The notes: generated from the sequence alone by a model not told the origin. Positions 7,881 through 17,611 are shown, counted from the first letter of the stretch. The stretch is DNA of 64,000 nt from Cognatiyoonia sp965661665 (GCF_965661665.1 NZ_CBFIEO010000004.1:100643-164642), one strand, 5' to 3'. Numbers and translations are program-made.

Positions 7881-10004
7881 ATGAGCGGAACGCGCAAACC
7901 GCGGCAGCCTTTGGTAGCTGACCGGCGGTATCCCAAAAAGACGTCAACGCAGAAAACAAAGCAGAAACCAGCACCCAAGCGTAAGCCCACCAAGAAGCGC
8001 GGCTTGCTTGGCTGGATCTTCGCTCCTTTTACATGGGCTCTGCGTCTGATCTGGCGGATGACTTGGCGGCTCTCTGCTGTGGTCGCCGTCCTGATTGCAG
8101 TCGGCGTCTTCTTTTTCGCAGCTCAGCTGCCACCTGTGGATAAAATGGTCGATGGGCGGGTGCGTGGTTCCGTCACGCTTTTGGATCGAGACGGCGACAT
8201 CTTTGCCCTGCGCGGCGACCAATATGGCGGCTTTATCACCGCCGAAACCGTCAGCCCACACCTCAAGAACGCCGTCATCGCGTCCGAGGACAAACGTTTC
8301 TATTGGCATCCAGGCGTCGATCCACGCGGCATCGCATCTGCCGTCCGCATCAACCTGCGCGAAGGCCGCGGGCCGCTGTCAGGCAACGGGGGCTCAACCC
8401 TGACTCAACAAACGGCCAAACTCCTGTGCCTCGGCGTCAAATATGATCCGACGGTTTGGAAGAACGAGGCGGAGTACGAAGCAGACTGCCGCCGCACGAC
8501 CGTTTGGCGTAAAGTGAAAGAAGCTATCTATGCGATGGCGATGGAGTTCAAATACTCCAAGGATGACATTCTCACGATCTACCTAAACCGCGCCTTCCTT
8601 GGCAGCGGCAACCACGGGTTTGAAGCGGCGTCGCAGCGGTTCTTTGGGAAATCCGCGACAGACCTGCTGCCGCAAGAGGCCGCGATGCTGTCTGGCATCC
8701 TTCCTGCCCCGTCCCGCCTTGCGCCCACGAACAATCTGGAACGCGCGCAGGAGCGTGGGGATTTGGTCCTGAGACTTATGGAGGATCAGGGCTATTTGAC
8801 GGAAGCGGAAACCGCGCAAGCGCGCGCAAACCCGGCCACCCTTTCCGAACAAGCCACCGCCCGCATCGGCGGCTATTTCGCAGATTGGGTGATGGACAAT
8901 GGGCCAGGGTTCTTCACCCGCGACACGACAGAGGATGTGATCATCCAAACCACCCTTGATCAACGCATTCAGGCAGCCACCGAAGAGGCCCTGCTTTGGG
9001 TGTTCGAGAATAAGGTCAGCGAAAGTTCAGTCGCGGAAGCGGCCGTTGTTGTGATGTCCGCCGACGGGGCAGTCCGCGCGATGGTTGGTGGCAGGAACGT
9101 CAAAGCAATCGGCGCCTTCAACCGCGCGACCCAAGCCAGACGGCAAACAGGATCAGTCTTCAAACCTTTCATCTACGGCACGGCGATTGAATTGGGGTTC
9201 TCCCCCTACGACCTCGTCGATGACAGCCCGATTGTGATCAACGTGCCCGGCAGCGGCCCGTGGGAGCCGCAGAACTACGACCGAGAGTTCAAGGGGCCAA
9301 TCACCCTCAATCAAGCCATGGCCGAAAGCCGCAACATCCCCGCTGTAATTATGAATGAAGAGGTTGGGCGGAAGATTGTACGCAACGTGGCCCAAGGGTT
9401 CGGCATCGAAAGTGGCATCGCCGCCGGTCCGGCAATGGCGCTTGGCGTGTCGGAAAGCACCTTGATCGAGATGACGGGCGCCTATGCCGGTTTCTTGAAC
9501 GGCGGCTCCGCTGTCACGCCCTATGGTTTGGTGAACCTGCATGTGCGTGGGGATCAAGAACCACTGATGGACAACTCAACACTCGGCATTCAGGAACGCG
9601 TCATCCGAGAGGAAGCCGCACGACAACTGACGTGGATGATGATGAATGTCGTTGAAGGTGGCACAGGGCGCCGCGCGAAGCTGGACGGCTGGCAAGTGGC
9701 CGCCAAGACCGGCACCACACAAAGCTCACGTGATGCGTGGTTCATCGGATTTACGGGCGATTACGTAACCGGTGTATGGATGGGCAATGATGACAACACG
9801 CCGCTGCGCGACGTCACAGGCGGTGGCCTGCCTGCCGATATCTGGCGGGAAACGATGGTGCGCGTGACAGATGGTATGACCCCATCACCGCTCCCATTCT
9901 CGGTACCGCCAAATGCAACGACGGGGCAGATCGTTCAGGAAAACGAATTCGAGGCAAGCGACGAGATCAAGAGCATCTTGGAAGGGCTCTTGGTTGGCAA
10001 CTAG
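7881..10004 (+). CDS. Class A penicillin-binding protein (PBP1A family)
   Basis: 707-residue bifunctional peptidoglycan synthase. A Lys/Arg-rich cytoplasmic tail (1-40) and one membrane segment (about 63-80) precede a glycosyltransferase 51 domain with catalytic Glu136 in ASEDKRFYWHPG and the GGSTLTQQ motif. The transpeptidase domain has S425xxK428 (TGSVFKPF), S483-x-N485 and K609-T-G-T. It polymerises lipid II glycan and cross-links stems on the periplasmic side. It lacks the OB-like insertion and is shorter than enterobacterial PBP1A, as is usual for one of several paralogues in Rhodobacterales. ATG 7881 directly precedes the basic tail. Monocistronic. Confidence 0.93.
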   Translation: MSGTRKPRQPLVADRRYPKKTSTQKTKQKPAPKRKPTKKRGLLGWIFAPFTWALRLIWRMTWRLSAVVAVLIAVGVFFFAAQLPPVDKMVDGRVRGSVTLLDRDGDIFALRGDQYGGFITAETVSPHLKNAVIASEDKRFYWHPGVDPRGIASAVRINLREGRGPLSGNGGSTLTQQTAKLLCLGVKYDPTVWKNEAEYEADCRRTTVWRKVKEAIYAMAMEFKYSKDDILTIYLNRAFLGSGNHGFEAASQRFFGKSATDLLPQEAAMLSGILPAPSRLAPTNNLERAQERGDLVLRLMEDQGYLTEAETAQARANPATLSEQATARIGGYFADWVMDNGPGFFTRDTTEDVIIQTTLDQRIQAATEEALLWVFENKVSESSVAEAAVVVMSADGAVRAMVGGRNVKAIGAFNRATQARRQTGSVFKPFIYGTAIELGFSPYDLVDDSPIVINVPGSGPWEPQNYDREFKGPITLNQAMAESRNIPAVIMNEEVGRKIVRNVAQGFGIESGIAAGPAMALGVSESTLIEMTGAYAGFLNGGSAVTPYGLVNLHVRGDQEPLMDNSTLGIQERVIREEAARQLTWMMMNVVEGGTGRRAKLDGWQVAAKTGTTQSSRDAWFIGFTGDYVTGVWMGNDDNTPLRDVTGGGLPADIWRETMVRVTDGMTPSPLPFSVPPNATTGQIVQENEFEASDEIKSILEGLLVGN

Positions 10005-10045
10005 GAGCTTGACTAACACGCCTCATAGACGAAGGCATATCCATT

Positions 10046-10354
10046 CTAAATCATGATCAGCTCATCATCTTCGGCAGAGTTCATCAGCATGGCCCGTTCC
10101 GTCCAAACCTGACCCTCACCAGAGCATTGCATGTTATAAAGGATGGCATCCATGTCGATGACACTCACCGGATTGTTCATCCGACATTGCACTTTCACAC
10201 CTTGGGAAATGCCGCCCTTGATTTCAATGGAACCACCATCGACGCCAATCAGACCGCAGACTGAATTGGCTGTTTGCTTGTCAACACCGTCGAAAGACGC
10301 GGCGAAGGCAAGCGTTGGACACAACGCCAAAAAACACAAAAACCGTTTATTCAT
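10046..10354 (-). CDS. Small exported hypothetical protein
   Basis: 102 residues with a signal peptide (MNKRFLCFLALCPTLAFA, cleavage after AFA) and a mature part of about 84 residues holding three Cys, probably periplasmic with a disulfide. No family recognised. Its ATG overlaps the mlaC stop by four bases, so it is translationally coupled to mlaA-mlaC and may be an accessory of that lipid-transport module. Confidence 0.65.
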   Translation of the reverse strand: MNKRFLCFLALCPTLAFAASFDGVDKQTANSVCGLIGVDGGSIEIKGGISQGVKVQCRMNNPVSVIDMDAILYNMQCSGEGQVWTERAMLMNSAEDDELIMI

Positions 10355-10941
10355 ATATCTTTCATATCAGAAATCAGGGCATCAATGCTACCTCTGCGGC
10401 GATCGAGCATTGCGCCGATCTCTTCCCGCTCTGTCAAAAGCATGTTCACGCCTTCGATGATGAAGTTGAAGAATGCATTGCGGCCCGACCTGTCAGAGAC
10501 GTGCCAATCCATGCGCAATGGGCTGCGATTGCGGAGGGAGACCGTGGTTTCAACCTCCACCCATGACTTCACCGTTTTGGCACCAACGACCTGCACCTCG
10601 CCGCCAACAAACTCCCGAAAGCGGCGACCGTATTTGCTGGCGATGTAGCCTTGGAAGGCGTTGGCATATTGCACCAACTGGGAGGCGCTGGCCTGTCGGG
10701 CATCGGGGCCGAGACAATAGCGGGCGATTGTCGGAACGTCGGCGTAGTTATCGAGAATTTCGCCAAATCGCGTGATCATCGCCGCCTCTGACGCGCCGGA
10801 CGCGATCACTTCGTTCACGTCATCGACAAGGTCTTCGACCATAGCCTGTGCCGCTGCGGGAGACACTGCCAAGGCACGTGTTGGCACCGCAACAGCGGCG
10901 GCCATACTCACCAACAGTGTTCGTCTTTGCATCGCGGTCAT
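10351..10941 (-). CDS. mlaC: MlaC-type periplasmic phospholipid-binding protein
   Basis: 196 residues in the MlaC/Ttg2D (Tol_Tol_Ttg2) family. It has an export signal of MQRRTLLVSMAAAVAVPTRALA type with an early Arg pair, then the typical helical start (AAAQAMVEDLVDDVNEV) and the conserved region FGEILDNYADVPTIARYCLG. MlaC shuttles phospholipids across the periplasm between MlaA at the outer membrane and the MlaFEDB ABC transporter. It follows mlaA by five bases. The ABC genes are not in this window. Confidence 0.88.
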   Translation of the reverse strand: MTAMQRRTLLVSMAAAVAVPTRALAVSPAAAQAMVEDLVDDVNEVIASGASEAAMITRFGEILDNYADVPTIARYCLGPDARQASASQLVQYANAFQGYIASKYGRRFREFVGGEVQVVGAKTVKSWVEVETTVSLRNRSPLRMDWHVSDRSGRNAFFNFIIEGVNMLLTEREEIGAMLDRRRGSIDALISDMKDI

Positions 10942-10946
10942 TCCCT

Positions 10947-11657
10947 TTAAAGGTCATCATAAGGATCGACGGCATCCTCTTCTGATGTCGTGCCCAGTTC
11001 AAACCGTCTGTTCTGTAGATAAATCAATCGCTGTTGCGCGTAGCTGTCGGCGCTTTCGCGCAAGACGGAGTCGATCGTGTCAGCATATTGCGACCGTTTC
11101 ACAATTCGGCCTGCAATCTTGGCGACCGTTCCGTATTCGATCTGGGACGGTGTGCCAACACGGTCGAGCGGGTCGATAATTGCATCCACAATCCGCCCAG
11201 CAAGCGCGCGCTCTGTCGATGGACCCAGCACCGGCAACTCAAGGTATGCCCCCTCCGGCACGCCCCAGACTGCCAGCGTCTCACCAAAGTCAGTTTCGAC
11301 CTCATCAAGACCAATCTCGCTTGCGGGGTCAAGCAACCCGCCAAGACCCAAAGTCGTGTTCAACAAAAAGCGGACCGTGTTGGTCGCAGCCCCACCGATG
11401 TCGGCCTGAAGGAGACCGTTCAGAACCATCCCTGGCAATCCGACATTGTCTGCAAAATTGGCAACGGGGATCGCGATTTCTTCAGGTATTTCGGTATCGC
11501 CACCGCCAGAGAAAAACACTTTATCCAAGCCCTTGTTGAATGCATGCACTTTGCGATTCTGGGCCTCATACGGGTCAAACACAGAAGTGCCGTTAGGTGC
11601 TGGTGTACAAGCGGCAAGAAATCCGAAAAAAGCAGAAGCCAGGGTCAATCGGTTCAA
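10947..11657 (-). CDS. mlaA: MlaA (VacJ) outer-membrane lipoprotein
   Basis: 236 residues starting with a lipoprotein signal whose lipobox ends FLAAC (Cys16). The MlaA hallmark FDPYEAQNRKVHAFN follows, then helical segments forming the ring that removes phospholipid from the outer leaflet and passes it to MlaC. Ends in an acidic low-complexity tail. First gene of mlaA-mlaC-small exported protein. The C-terminal repeat seen in some Rhodobacterales MlaA is short here. Divergent from the type I secretion genes. Confidence 0.92.
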   Translation of the reverse strand: MNRLTLASAFFGFLAACTPAPNGTSVFDPYEAQNRKVHAFNKGLDKVFFSGGGDTEIPEEIAIPVANFADNVGLPGMVLNGLLQADIGGAATNTVRFLLNTTLGLGGLLDPASEIGLDEVETDFGETLAVWGVPEGAYLELPVLGPSTERALAGRIVDAIIDPLDRVGTPSQIEYGTVAKIAGRIVKRSQYADTIDSVLRESADSYAQQRLIYLQNRRFELGTTSEEDAVDPYDDL

Positions 11658-11704
11658 ATCGGCTTACTTTCGTTGGTCAGTTTAGTCGAACATTGACAAT
11701 TTGG

Positions 11705-11719
11705 TGCAATCCCGTTGCA
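11705..11719. promoter_or_regulatory. Inverted repeat between mlaA and type I secretion genes
   Basis: TGCAA-TCCCG-TTGCA, a perfect 5-bp inverted repeat with five-base spacer, sits in the divergent intergenic region. It lies seven bases after a TTGACA hexamer (11693-11698), roughly where a promoter spacer would be, so it could be an operator. Short palindromes arise by chance, so support is weak. Confidence 0.25.
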
Positions 11720-11816
11720 TTAGCGATGCTATTTCAACCGGTTTGGGTTTCGTGTTCTCACTTTGATATCAGTGCCGCAATAACAACAATATGCCAAAAG
11801 TGACAGAGGCAGAATA

Positions 11817-13562
11817 ATGCGCATGAACCAGAACCAAGCCGAAGCTGGACGGGAAGAACTGATCGCCGCCCGCCGTAAAAGCCGCACCCTATACTGGGCC
11901 GTTGGCATCTTTAGTTTCTTCGTTAACCTGTTGATGCTCACTGGGCCTCTATACATGTTGAACGTGTACGACCGCGTTCTGGGGTCCCGCAGCGTTGAAA
12001 CTCTCCTCGCGCTCTCCGTTTTGGTCGCGTTTCTTTATGGGATGATGGGCATCTTGGACTATGCCCGCGGCCGCGTGATGGGCCGCGTCGGTGCGCGGTT
12101 TCAATCGCGACTTGATCGGCGGGTGTTTGGCGCGGTTCTAAAGGCCACAACGCTCAGCCGTGCGCCAAAAGAAGCCGCCACGGGTATGCGTGATCTTGAA
12201 AGCGTTCAGCGGCTGATCACCTCTCCGGCCTTGATGGCAGTCTTTGATATCCCTTGGACGCCAATCTTCATTCTAGGCATATTCATCTTCCACCCGATGA
12301 TGGGCTATCTCGCACTCGCTGGCGGGGCCATCTTGGTGACGATTGCGATCTTGAACCAAGTTTTGAGCCGCAAGCCACTCAGCAAAGCAAATGCGACGGC
12401 ATTCCGGTCAGAGGCTTTGGGCTCAGAAATCCGAGCAGAAGGTGAGATGGTCCACTCGCTTGGCATGCGAACATCCGCATTTGACCGCTGGCAATTGGCG
12501 CGTGGCGCATCGCTGGATGCCACGATCGATGCGACCGATACCTCTGGGACATTCACTGCGCTGACGAAAGCATTCCGCCTGTTCTTGCAGTCGGCCATGT
12601 TGGGTTTGGGCGCATATCTCGTTCTGCAAGAACAATTGACACCAGGTGCGATGATCGCAGGTTCCATTCTTCTGGGTCGCGCCTTGGCACCGATTGAATT
12701 GATGATCGGGCAATGGGCTGTTTTCCAAAAAGGTCGCGAAGGCTGGCGCAATCTTGCGACGCTCTTGACCGCTGTGCCTGAAGAAGAAAAGCGCACCGAG
12801 CTGCCCAAACCTGCCGCACGGATCAAAGTCCATCAGCTGACCATCGTACCACCTGGGGAACAAACGGCCTCCCTCCGCGCGATCAGCTTTGATGTTGAAC
12901 CAGGGCATGCGGTTGGTGTTATTGGCACTTCCGGTTCGGGCAAATCCACACTCGCCCGTGCGCTGACGGGGGTATGGAAGCCTGCCGGCGGCAAGATCCG
13001 GTTGGACGGGGCCGCACTGGACCAATACGATCCAGACGTCTTGGGCCAACACATCGGATACCTGCCGCAAAGGGTTCAACTGTTCGACGGCACGATCAAG
13101 GAAAACATCGCGCGGATGTCGATGGCCCCAGACGACGCGGCGGTGGTCAAAGCCGCGCAAATGGCGGACGCACACAACATGATCCTGCAACTGCCCGACG
13201 GCTATGACACCCGCGTTTCGACGCACGGCGGCCGCTTATCAGGGGGCCAGATCCAGCGCATTGGCTTGGCCCGCGCCATGTACGGCGACCCCGTGGTTTT
13301 GGTCTTAGATGAACCAAACTCAAACCTCGACAACACGGGATCGCTTGCGCTCAACAGTGCGATCAAACAGGCAAAGGACGCAGACAAGATCGTGTTCATC
13401 ATGGCGCATCGCCCTGCCGCCATTCAGGAATGTGACCTACTTCAGGTCATTGAAAATGGTGGTCTGCGCGCATTCGGACCGAAAGACCAAGTCTTGAAAG
13501 AGATGGTAAAAAACCATGAGCAAATTGCCCAGTCGACTGGCAAAACCGGAGGCGTGGCATGA
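11817..13562 (+). CDS. Type I secretion ABC transporter (PrtD/AprD family)
   Basis: 581 residues. An ABC transmembrane type 1 domain (about residues 25-310, beginning VNLLMLTGPLYMLNVYDRVLGSRS) is fused to a nucleotide-binding domain with Walker A GTSGSGKST, signature LSGGQIQRIGLARAM and Walker B VLVLDEPNSNLD. It lacks the N-terminal C39-like domain of HlyB, placing it in the PrtD/RsaD group that exports RTX proteins. Overlaps the next gene (membrane fusion protein) by four bases. No TolC-like partner or substrate gene is adjacent; the RTX-like gene at 2060 is the only candidate in the window. Confidence 0.93.
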   Translation: MRMNQNQAEAGREELIAARRKSRTLYWAVGIFSFFVNLLMLTGPLYMLNVYDRVLGSRSVETLLALSVLVAFLYGMMGILDYARGRVMGRVGARFQSRLDRRVFGAVLKATTLSRAPKEAATGMRDLESVQRLITSPALMAVFDIPWTPIFILGIFIFHPMMGYLALAGGAILVTIAILNQVLSRKPLSKANATAFRSEALGSEIRAEGEMVHSLGMRTSAFDRWQLARGASLDATIDATDTSGTFTALTKAFRLFLQSAMLGLGAYLVLQEQLTPGAMIAGSILLGRALAPIELMIGQWAVFQKGREGWRNLATLLTAVPEEEKRTELPKPAARIKVHQLTIVPPGEQTASLRAISFDVEPGHAVGVIGTSGSGKSTLARALTGVWKPAGGKIRLDGAALDQYDPDVLGQHIGYLPQRVQLFDGTIKENIARMSMAPDDAAVVKAAQMADAHNMILQLPDGYDTRVSTHGGRLSGGQIQRIGLARAMYGDPVVLVLDEPNSNLDNTGSLALNSAIKQAKDADKIVFIMAHRPAAIQECDLLQVIENGGLRAFGPKDQVLKEMVKNHEQIAQSTGKTGGVA

Positions 13563-14857
13563 GCGAGGTAGAGACGCGTTGGTCCGCAAAGAGACCACTT
13601 TCTCTGGGTGCGATCGCTCTGCTGATCCTTGTTGGTGGATTTGGCACATGGGCAGTGATGGCGCAGATTACCGGCGCTGTGATTGCGACCGGTCAGGTAG
13701 AAGTCGACCGCAATAGGCAGGTTGTCCAACACCCTGATGGCGGTGTGGTTGAAGAGATTATCGTGGACGAAGGGGACACCGTCGCAGCCGGCGATATGTT
13801 GATCCGGCTCGATGCGTCAGTCCTGACATCCGAACTGGCCGTGATTGAAGGGCAGCTTTTTGAGCTGATCGCGCGTCGAGGCCGATTGGAGGCAGAGCGT
13901 GACGGCAACGACTGGATCGATTTTGACCCTCAATTGGTCAACGCTGGCAGGGAATACCAAGATCTGACCGAAGGCCAAACAAGGCTATTTGCAGCGCGAA
14001 AGGAATCGATCCAGCGCGCGACGGAGCAATTGACCCAGCAACGCGCACAGATTGCCAGCCAACTCTCTGGCATTGCCGCCCAGCGCGACGCGATTGAGAC
14101 GCAGCGCGAATTAATCGGCGAGGAATTGGCCGATCAAAAAAGCCTGCTTGAGCGTGGCTTGGCCCAAGCCAGCCGCGTTTTGGCGCTGCAACGGGACGAG
14201 GCAAATCTGCTCGGGCGGATTGGGGAACTCACAGCCTCCGCCTCGCAAGCGAGCGAGCGGATGACAGAGATCGACATTCAAATCCTCGGTCTCACCACGC
14301 AACAGCGCGAAGATGCGATCACCCAGTTGCGCGACCTTCAATACAACGAGTTTGAACTGTCAGAGCGTCGCCGGACCTTGAAACAGCAACTTGATCGGCT
14401 GGATATCAGGGCGCCGGTTTCTGGTGTTGTCTACGGGCTTCAAGTGTTCGCACCACGATCGGTTATCCGTGCGGCGGACCCCGTGATGTTCATTGTGCCA
14501 CAAGACCGCCCCTTGGTCATTGCGGCGCAGGTCCCCCCCACAGACATCGACCAGATTTTTGTGGGGCAGGATGTGACCCTGCGCCTGTCTGCCTTTGATC
14601 AACGCCGCACGCCTGAATTGAACGGCACGGTGACGCTAGTCTCTGCCGATGCTTTTCAAGATGAAGGAAATGGCCTGTCCTATTACCGGGCAGAGGTGCA
14701 GTTGAACAACGGTGAGATTGACCGTTTGCCAGCGGAGCTGACGCTCATCCCCGGTATGCCGGTGGAAACCTTCGTCCGTACCGCAGACAGAAGCCCGCTG
14801 GACTACCTGGTAAAGCCGTTGTCTGACTATTTCTCACGCGCGTTCCGCGAGTCTTGA
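13559..14857 (+). CDS. Type I secretion membrane fusion protein (HlyD family)
   Basis: 432 residues with one N-terminal membrane segment (about 17-38, AIALLILVGGFGTWAVMAQI). Next is the first lipoyl half with VVQHPDGGVVEEIIVDEGDTV, a long alpha-helical hairpin/coiled coil (about 110-280, rich in Gln, Glu, Arg), then the second lipoyl half with DIRAPVSGVVYGLQVF and a beta-barrel end. It bridges the ABC transporter to an outer-membrane channel. Start ATG overlaps the transporter stop (ATGA). Confidence 0.93.
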   Translation: MSEVETRWSAKRPLSLGAIALLILVGGFGTWAVMAQITGAVIATGQVEVDRNRQVVQHPDGGVVEEIIVDEGDTVAAGDMLIRLDASVLTSELAVIEGQLFELIARRGRLEAERDGNDWIDFDPQLVNAGREYQDLTEGQTRLFAARKESIQRATEQLTQQRAQIASQLSGIAAQRDAIETQRELIGEELADQKSLLERGLAQASRVLALQRDEANLLGRIGELTASASQASERMTEIDIQILGLTTQQREDAITQLRDLQYNEFELSERRRTLKQQLDRLDIRAPVSGVVYGLQVFAPRSVIRAADPVMFIVPQDRPLVIAAQVPPTDIDQIFVGQDVTLRLSAFDQRRTPELNGTVTLVSADAFQDEGNGLSYYRAEVQLNNGEIDRLPAELTLIPGMPVETFVRTADRSPLDYLVKPLSDYFSRAFRES

Positions 14858-14912
14858 TTGCACTTTGATCCGTTCAGGGTAGGGTGACCTTCGGAAATAT
14901 TTGGAGGGCGTT

Positions 14913-15377
14913 ATGGCTGGAAAATTTGAAACGAAACTGGCTGAAATGGGCGTCACGTTGCCACACGCGCCCGCGCCTGCCGCCAATTACGTGCCTTATG
15001 TCATTGCCGGTGACATGGTCTACGTCTCCGGCCAATTGCCCGCCAGCGATGGTGAGATGGTGGTTGGAACCTTGGGCGATGACGTCACCATCGAACAGGG
15101 CCAAGCCGCAGCACGGGCTTGCGCGATCAACCTCCTGTCACAGGTGAAAGCGGCCTGTGCCGGCGATCTGGATCGGTTGGTGCGGGTTGTGAAGCTTAGC
15201 GCTTTTGTCAATTCAACGAGCGATTTTGGCGACCAGCCACAGGTGGTGAACGGGTGTTCAGACTTCATGGCCGAAGCATTGGGCGACGCCGGACGACATG
15301 CACGGTCAGCGGTCAGCAGCCCAAGCCTGCCGTTCGGCGTGGCCGTCGAAATTGACGGCGTGTTTCAGATCAAATGA
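14913..15377 (+). CDS. RidA/YjgF family protein
   Basis: 154 residues of the Rid superfamily. The N-terminal strand region is APAANYVPYVIAGDMVYVSGQLP, and the conserved C-terminal core holds HARSAVSSPSLPFGVAVEIDGVF. RidA hydrolyses reactive enamine/imine intermediates; this longer subgroup lacks the exact RidA-1 Arg context, so specificity is open. ATG 14913 is preferred over 14901 because GGAGG lies five bases before it. Overlaps the next gene by four bases. Confidence 0.9.
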   Translation: MAGKFETKLAEMGVTLPHAPAPAANYVPYVIAGDMVYVSGQLPASDGEMVVGTLGDDVTIEQGQAAARACAINLLSQVKAACAGDLDRLVRVVKLSAFVNSTSDFGDQPQVVNGCSDFMAEALGDAGRHARSAVSSPSLPFGVAVEIDGVFQIK

Positions 15378-16126
15378 TCCTGCCCGCCAGCTTCTTCGCC
15401 AAAGCCATAACGCATCGTGGCCTGCACAACCTTGATGAAGGCCGCGCAGAAAACAGTATGGCAGCGTTTGAAGCAGCAATTGCGCACGGCTACGGGATCG
15501 AACTTGATTTGCAGTTGTCCAAGGATGGCGCCGCGATGGCGTTTCACGACTATGATCTAGGACGGCTCACGGACGAAAAGGGCGCTGTTGCTCAGCGCAC
15601 ATCAAAAGAGTTGGGGGCGATCCCCCTCAAGGGCGATGGTGGTATGATCCCGACCTTTGGGGAAGTTTTGGCGTTCGTCGCAGGTCGCGTCCCCCTGCTG
15701 ATCGAGATCAAAGATCAAGACGGCATCATGGGCCCCAAGGTTGGCCCCTTGGAGGATGCGACAGCAAAAGCGCTTGAAGCCTACGACGGCGACGCGGCTG
15801 TGATGTCATTCAATCCGCACAGCATTGGGCATTTACACCGGATCGGCCTTGATCGCCCGCTTGGGCTTGTGACCTCCGCCTACACCGCCGAAGGTTGGCC
15901 CACGATCCCCGCCAAATGGCGGGATGAACTGCGGGACATTCCTGATTTTGATGCTGTAGGTGCATCGTTCATTTCTCACGAAGCAGAAGACTTGAGCCGC
16001 CCTCGCGTGTCCACGCTGAAGACCGCAGGCGCCAAAGTGTTCTGCTGGACAATCAAATCAGCCAAGGCGGAAGCCGAAGCCCGCAAAGTCGCCGACAATG
16101 TCACATTTGAAGGCTACTTGGCTTGA
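15374..16126 (+). CDS. Glycerophosphodiester phosphodiesterase
   Basis: 250-residue GDPD TIM barrel without signal peptide, so cytoplasmic (UgpQ-like). Catalytic pattern: HRGLHNLDEGRAENSMAAF (first His and Glu), GIELDLQLSKDGAAMAFHD (metal ligands Glu, Asp and second His), and LIEIKDQ. Cleaves glycerophosphodiesters from phospholipid turnover to glycerol 3-phosphate and alcohol. Coupled to the RidA gene by ATGA overlap. Confidence 0.93.
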   Translation: MILPASFFAKAITHRGLHNLDEGRAENSMAAFEAAIAHGYGIELDLQLSKDGAAMAFHDYDLGRLTDEKGAVAQRTSKELGAIPLKGDGGMIPTFGEVLAFVAGRVPLLIEIKDQDGIMGPKVGPLEDATAKALEAYDGDAAVMSFNPHSIGHLHRIGLDRPLGLVTSAYTAEGWPTIPAKWRDELRDIPDFDAVGASFISHEAEDLSRPRVSTLKTAGAKVFCWTIKSAKAEAEARKVADNVTFEGYLA

Positions 16127-16157
16127 CGGTTCACCGTCAGGTCCCACCTTCCCTTAA

Positions 16158-17336
16158 ATGACCGACGCACCCATCGAAATCTCAGCCCACCCGAGTCTCG
16201 ACAGCATTGATGCCGCCGATTGGGATGCCTGCGCGGGTACGACGGGGGATCGTCCCTTAGACCCGTTCACAACTTATCGGTTTCTGCATGCTTTGGAGAA
16301 ATCAGGCTCGGTCGGGCCAGGCACAGGCTGGCAACCACGGTACCTGACCGCGCATAAGGACGGTCTCATGATCGCCGCTGCGCCGCTTTACGAAAAAGGC
16401 CACAGCCAAGGCGAATACGTCTTCGATCAAAACTGGGCGCACGCCTATGAGAACGCGGGCGGTCGGTATTACCCAAAGCTTCAAATTGCTGTGCCGTTCA
16501 CCCCTGCGACGGGTCGGCGGTTCCTGACCCGCGACGGGTTTGACGCACTTGGCATGGCGGCACTCGTGCAAGGAGCCGCGCAGATCGCGGGGGAGGATGA
16601 GCTGTCATCGCTCCACACCACATTCTGCACGGAAGCAGAAGCGCTGGCGGGCAAGCAGTTGGGCCTGTCGGTCAGACTGGGACAGCAATTCCACTGGGCG
16701 AACGAGAACTATCCCGATTTCGATGCGTTCCTTGCCACACTGTCCAGCCGGAAGCGCAAGAACATCCGCAAGGAACGCGCGCAGGCTCAAGCCTTTGGGG
16801 GTGAAATTGTCAGCTTCACCGGCGATCAAATTCAGCCCGAACACTGGGATGCGTTTTGGCAGTTTTATCAAGACACCGGCCACCGCAAATGGGGTTCGCC
16901 CTATCTGACACGCATGTTCTTTGATCTGGCACAAGAAACGCTTCGGGGCGACATGCTGCTGGTCTTAGCCATTCGGGACGGGCGGCCCATAGCGGGCGCT
17001 TTGAACTTCATCGGGCGAGAGGCGCTCTATGGCCGTTACTGGGGCTGTGTTGAGCACCATGCCTATCTGCATTTTGAACTATGCTACTATCAGGCCATCG
17101 ACTTTGCTATCGCGCAGGGATTGGCGCGCGTGGAAGCCGGCGCGCAGGGGGGGCACAAGCTGGCAAGGGGCTACCTCCCTGAACCAACGTATTCGCTCCA
17201 CTGGTTTCGTGATGCTGGGTTTAAGGAAGCGGTCGACAGATACCTTATCGCAGAACGGGACGCCGTTGATCATGAGATCGAAGTGCTGACCAGCTACGGC
17301 CCCTTCCGCAAAGACGTAAGAGAGGAACAAGAATGA
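16158..17336 (+). CDS. DUF482/FemAB-like GNAT-fold acyltransferase
   Basis: 392 residues matching the peptidogalycan/DUF482 family: start region DAADWDACAG, middle LATLSSRKRKNIRKERAQA, and conserved C-terminal EAGAQGGHKLARGYLPEPTYSLHWF. These proteins have tandem GNAT folds like FemX/FemA; the physiological acceptor is not established. Starts 31 bases after the GDPD gene and overlaps phhB by four bases. Confident on family, not on function. Confidence 0.85.
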   Translation: MTDAPIEISAHPSLDSIDAADWDACAGTTGDRPLDPFTTYRFLHALEKSGSVGPGTGWQPRYLTAHKDGLMIAAAPLYEKGHSQGEYVFDQNWAHAYENAGGRYYPKLQIAVPFTPATGRRFLTRDGFDALGMAALVQGAAQIAGEDELSSLHTTFCTEAEALAGKQLGLSVRLGQQFHWANENYPDFDAFLATLSSRKRKNIRKERAQAQAFGGEIVSFTGDQIQPEHWDAFWQFYQDTGHRKWGSPYLTRMFFDLAQETLRGDMLLVLAIRDGRPIAGALNFIGREALYGRYWGCVEHHAYLHFELCYYQAIDFAIAQGLARVEAGAQGGHKLARGYLPEPTYSLHWFRDAGFKEAVDRYLIAERDAVDHEIEVLTSYGPFRKDVREEQE

Positions 17337-17611
17337 CGAAACTCAGCGATGACGCCAAGCAAGAGCTTTTGAACAACGGCTGGGCGATGGTGGCCGGACG
17401 CGAAGCCATCCACAAAACCTATGTCTTCAAAAATTTTGTGGAAGCGTTCGGCTTTATGACTCAAGCTGCCATTTGGGCAGAAAAGCTCAACCACCATCCC
17501 GAGTGGTCGAATGTCTACAAGACTGTTGAAGTCACGCTGACCACGCACGACGTGGGCGGCCTGAGCGAACTTGACAGGAAACTTGCCGCCAAGCTCGACG
17601 CATTGGTCTAA
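17333..17611 (+). CDS. phhB: Pterin-4a-carbinolamine dehydratase
   Basis: 92 residues, normal for the family. It carries the active-site block KLNHHPEWSNVYKTVEVTL with the catalytic His pair and ends THDVGGLSELDRKLAAKLD. Dehydrates 4a-hydroxytetrahydrobiopterin formed by aromatic hydroxylases. No phenylalanine hydroxylase is seen here, so it may serve molybdopterin or another pterin enzyme. Convergent with the peroxiredoxin gene, overlapping by four bases. Confidence 0.94.
   Translation: MTKLSDDAKQELLNNGWAMVAGREAIHKTYVFKNFVEAFGFMTQAAIWAEKLNHHPEWSNVYKTVEVTLTTHDVGGLSELDRKLAAKLDALV

Noticed and set aside
12423..13226. 267-codon minus frame
   Set aside because: Antisense of the type I secretion ATPase; no motifs.
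2006..14857. Pairing the RTX-like protein with the type I secretion genes as one export system
   Set aside because: They are 9 kb apart, and the RTX-like protein has an N-terminal membrane segment. Possible, but not supported enough to call.
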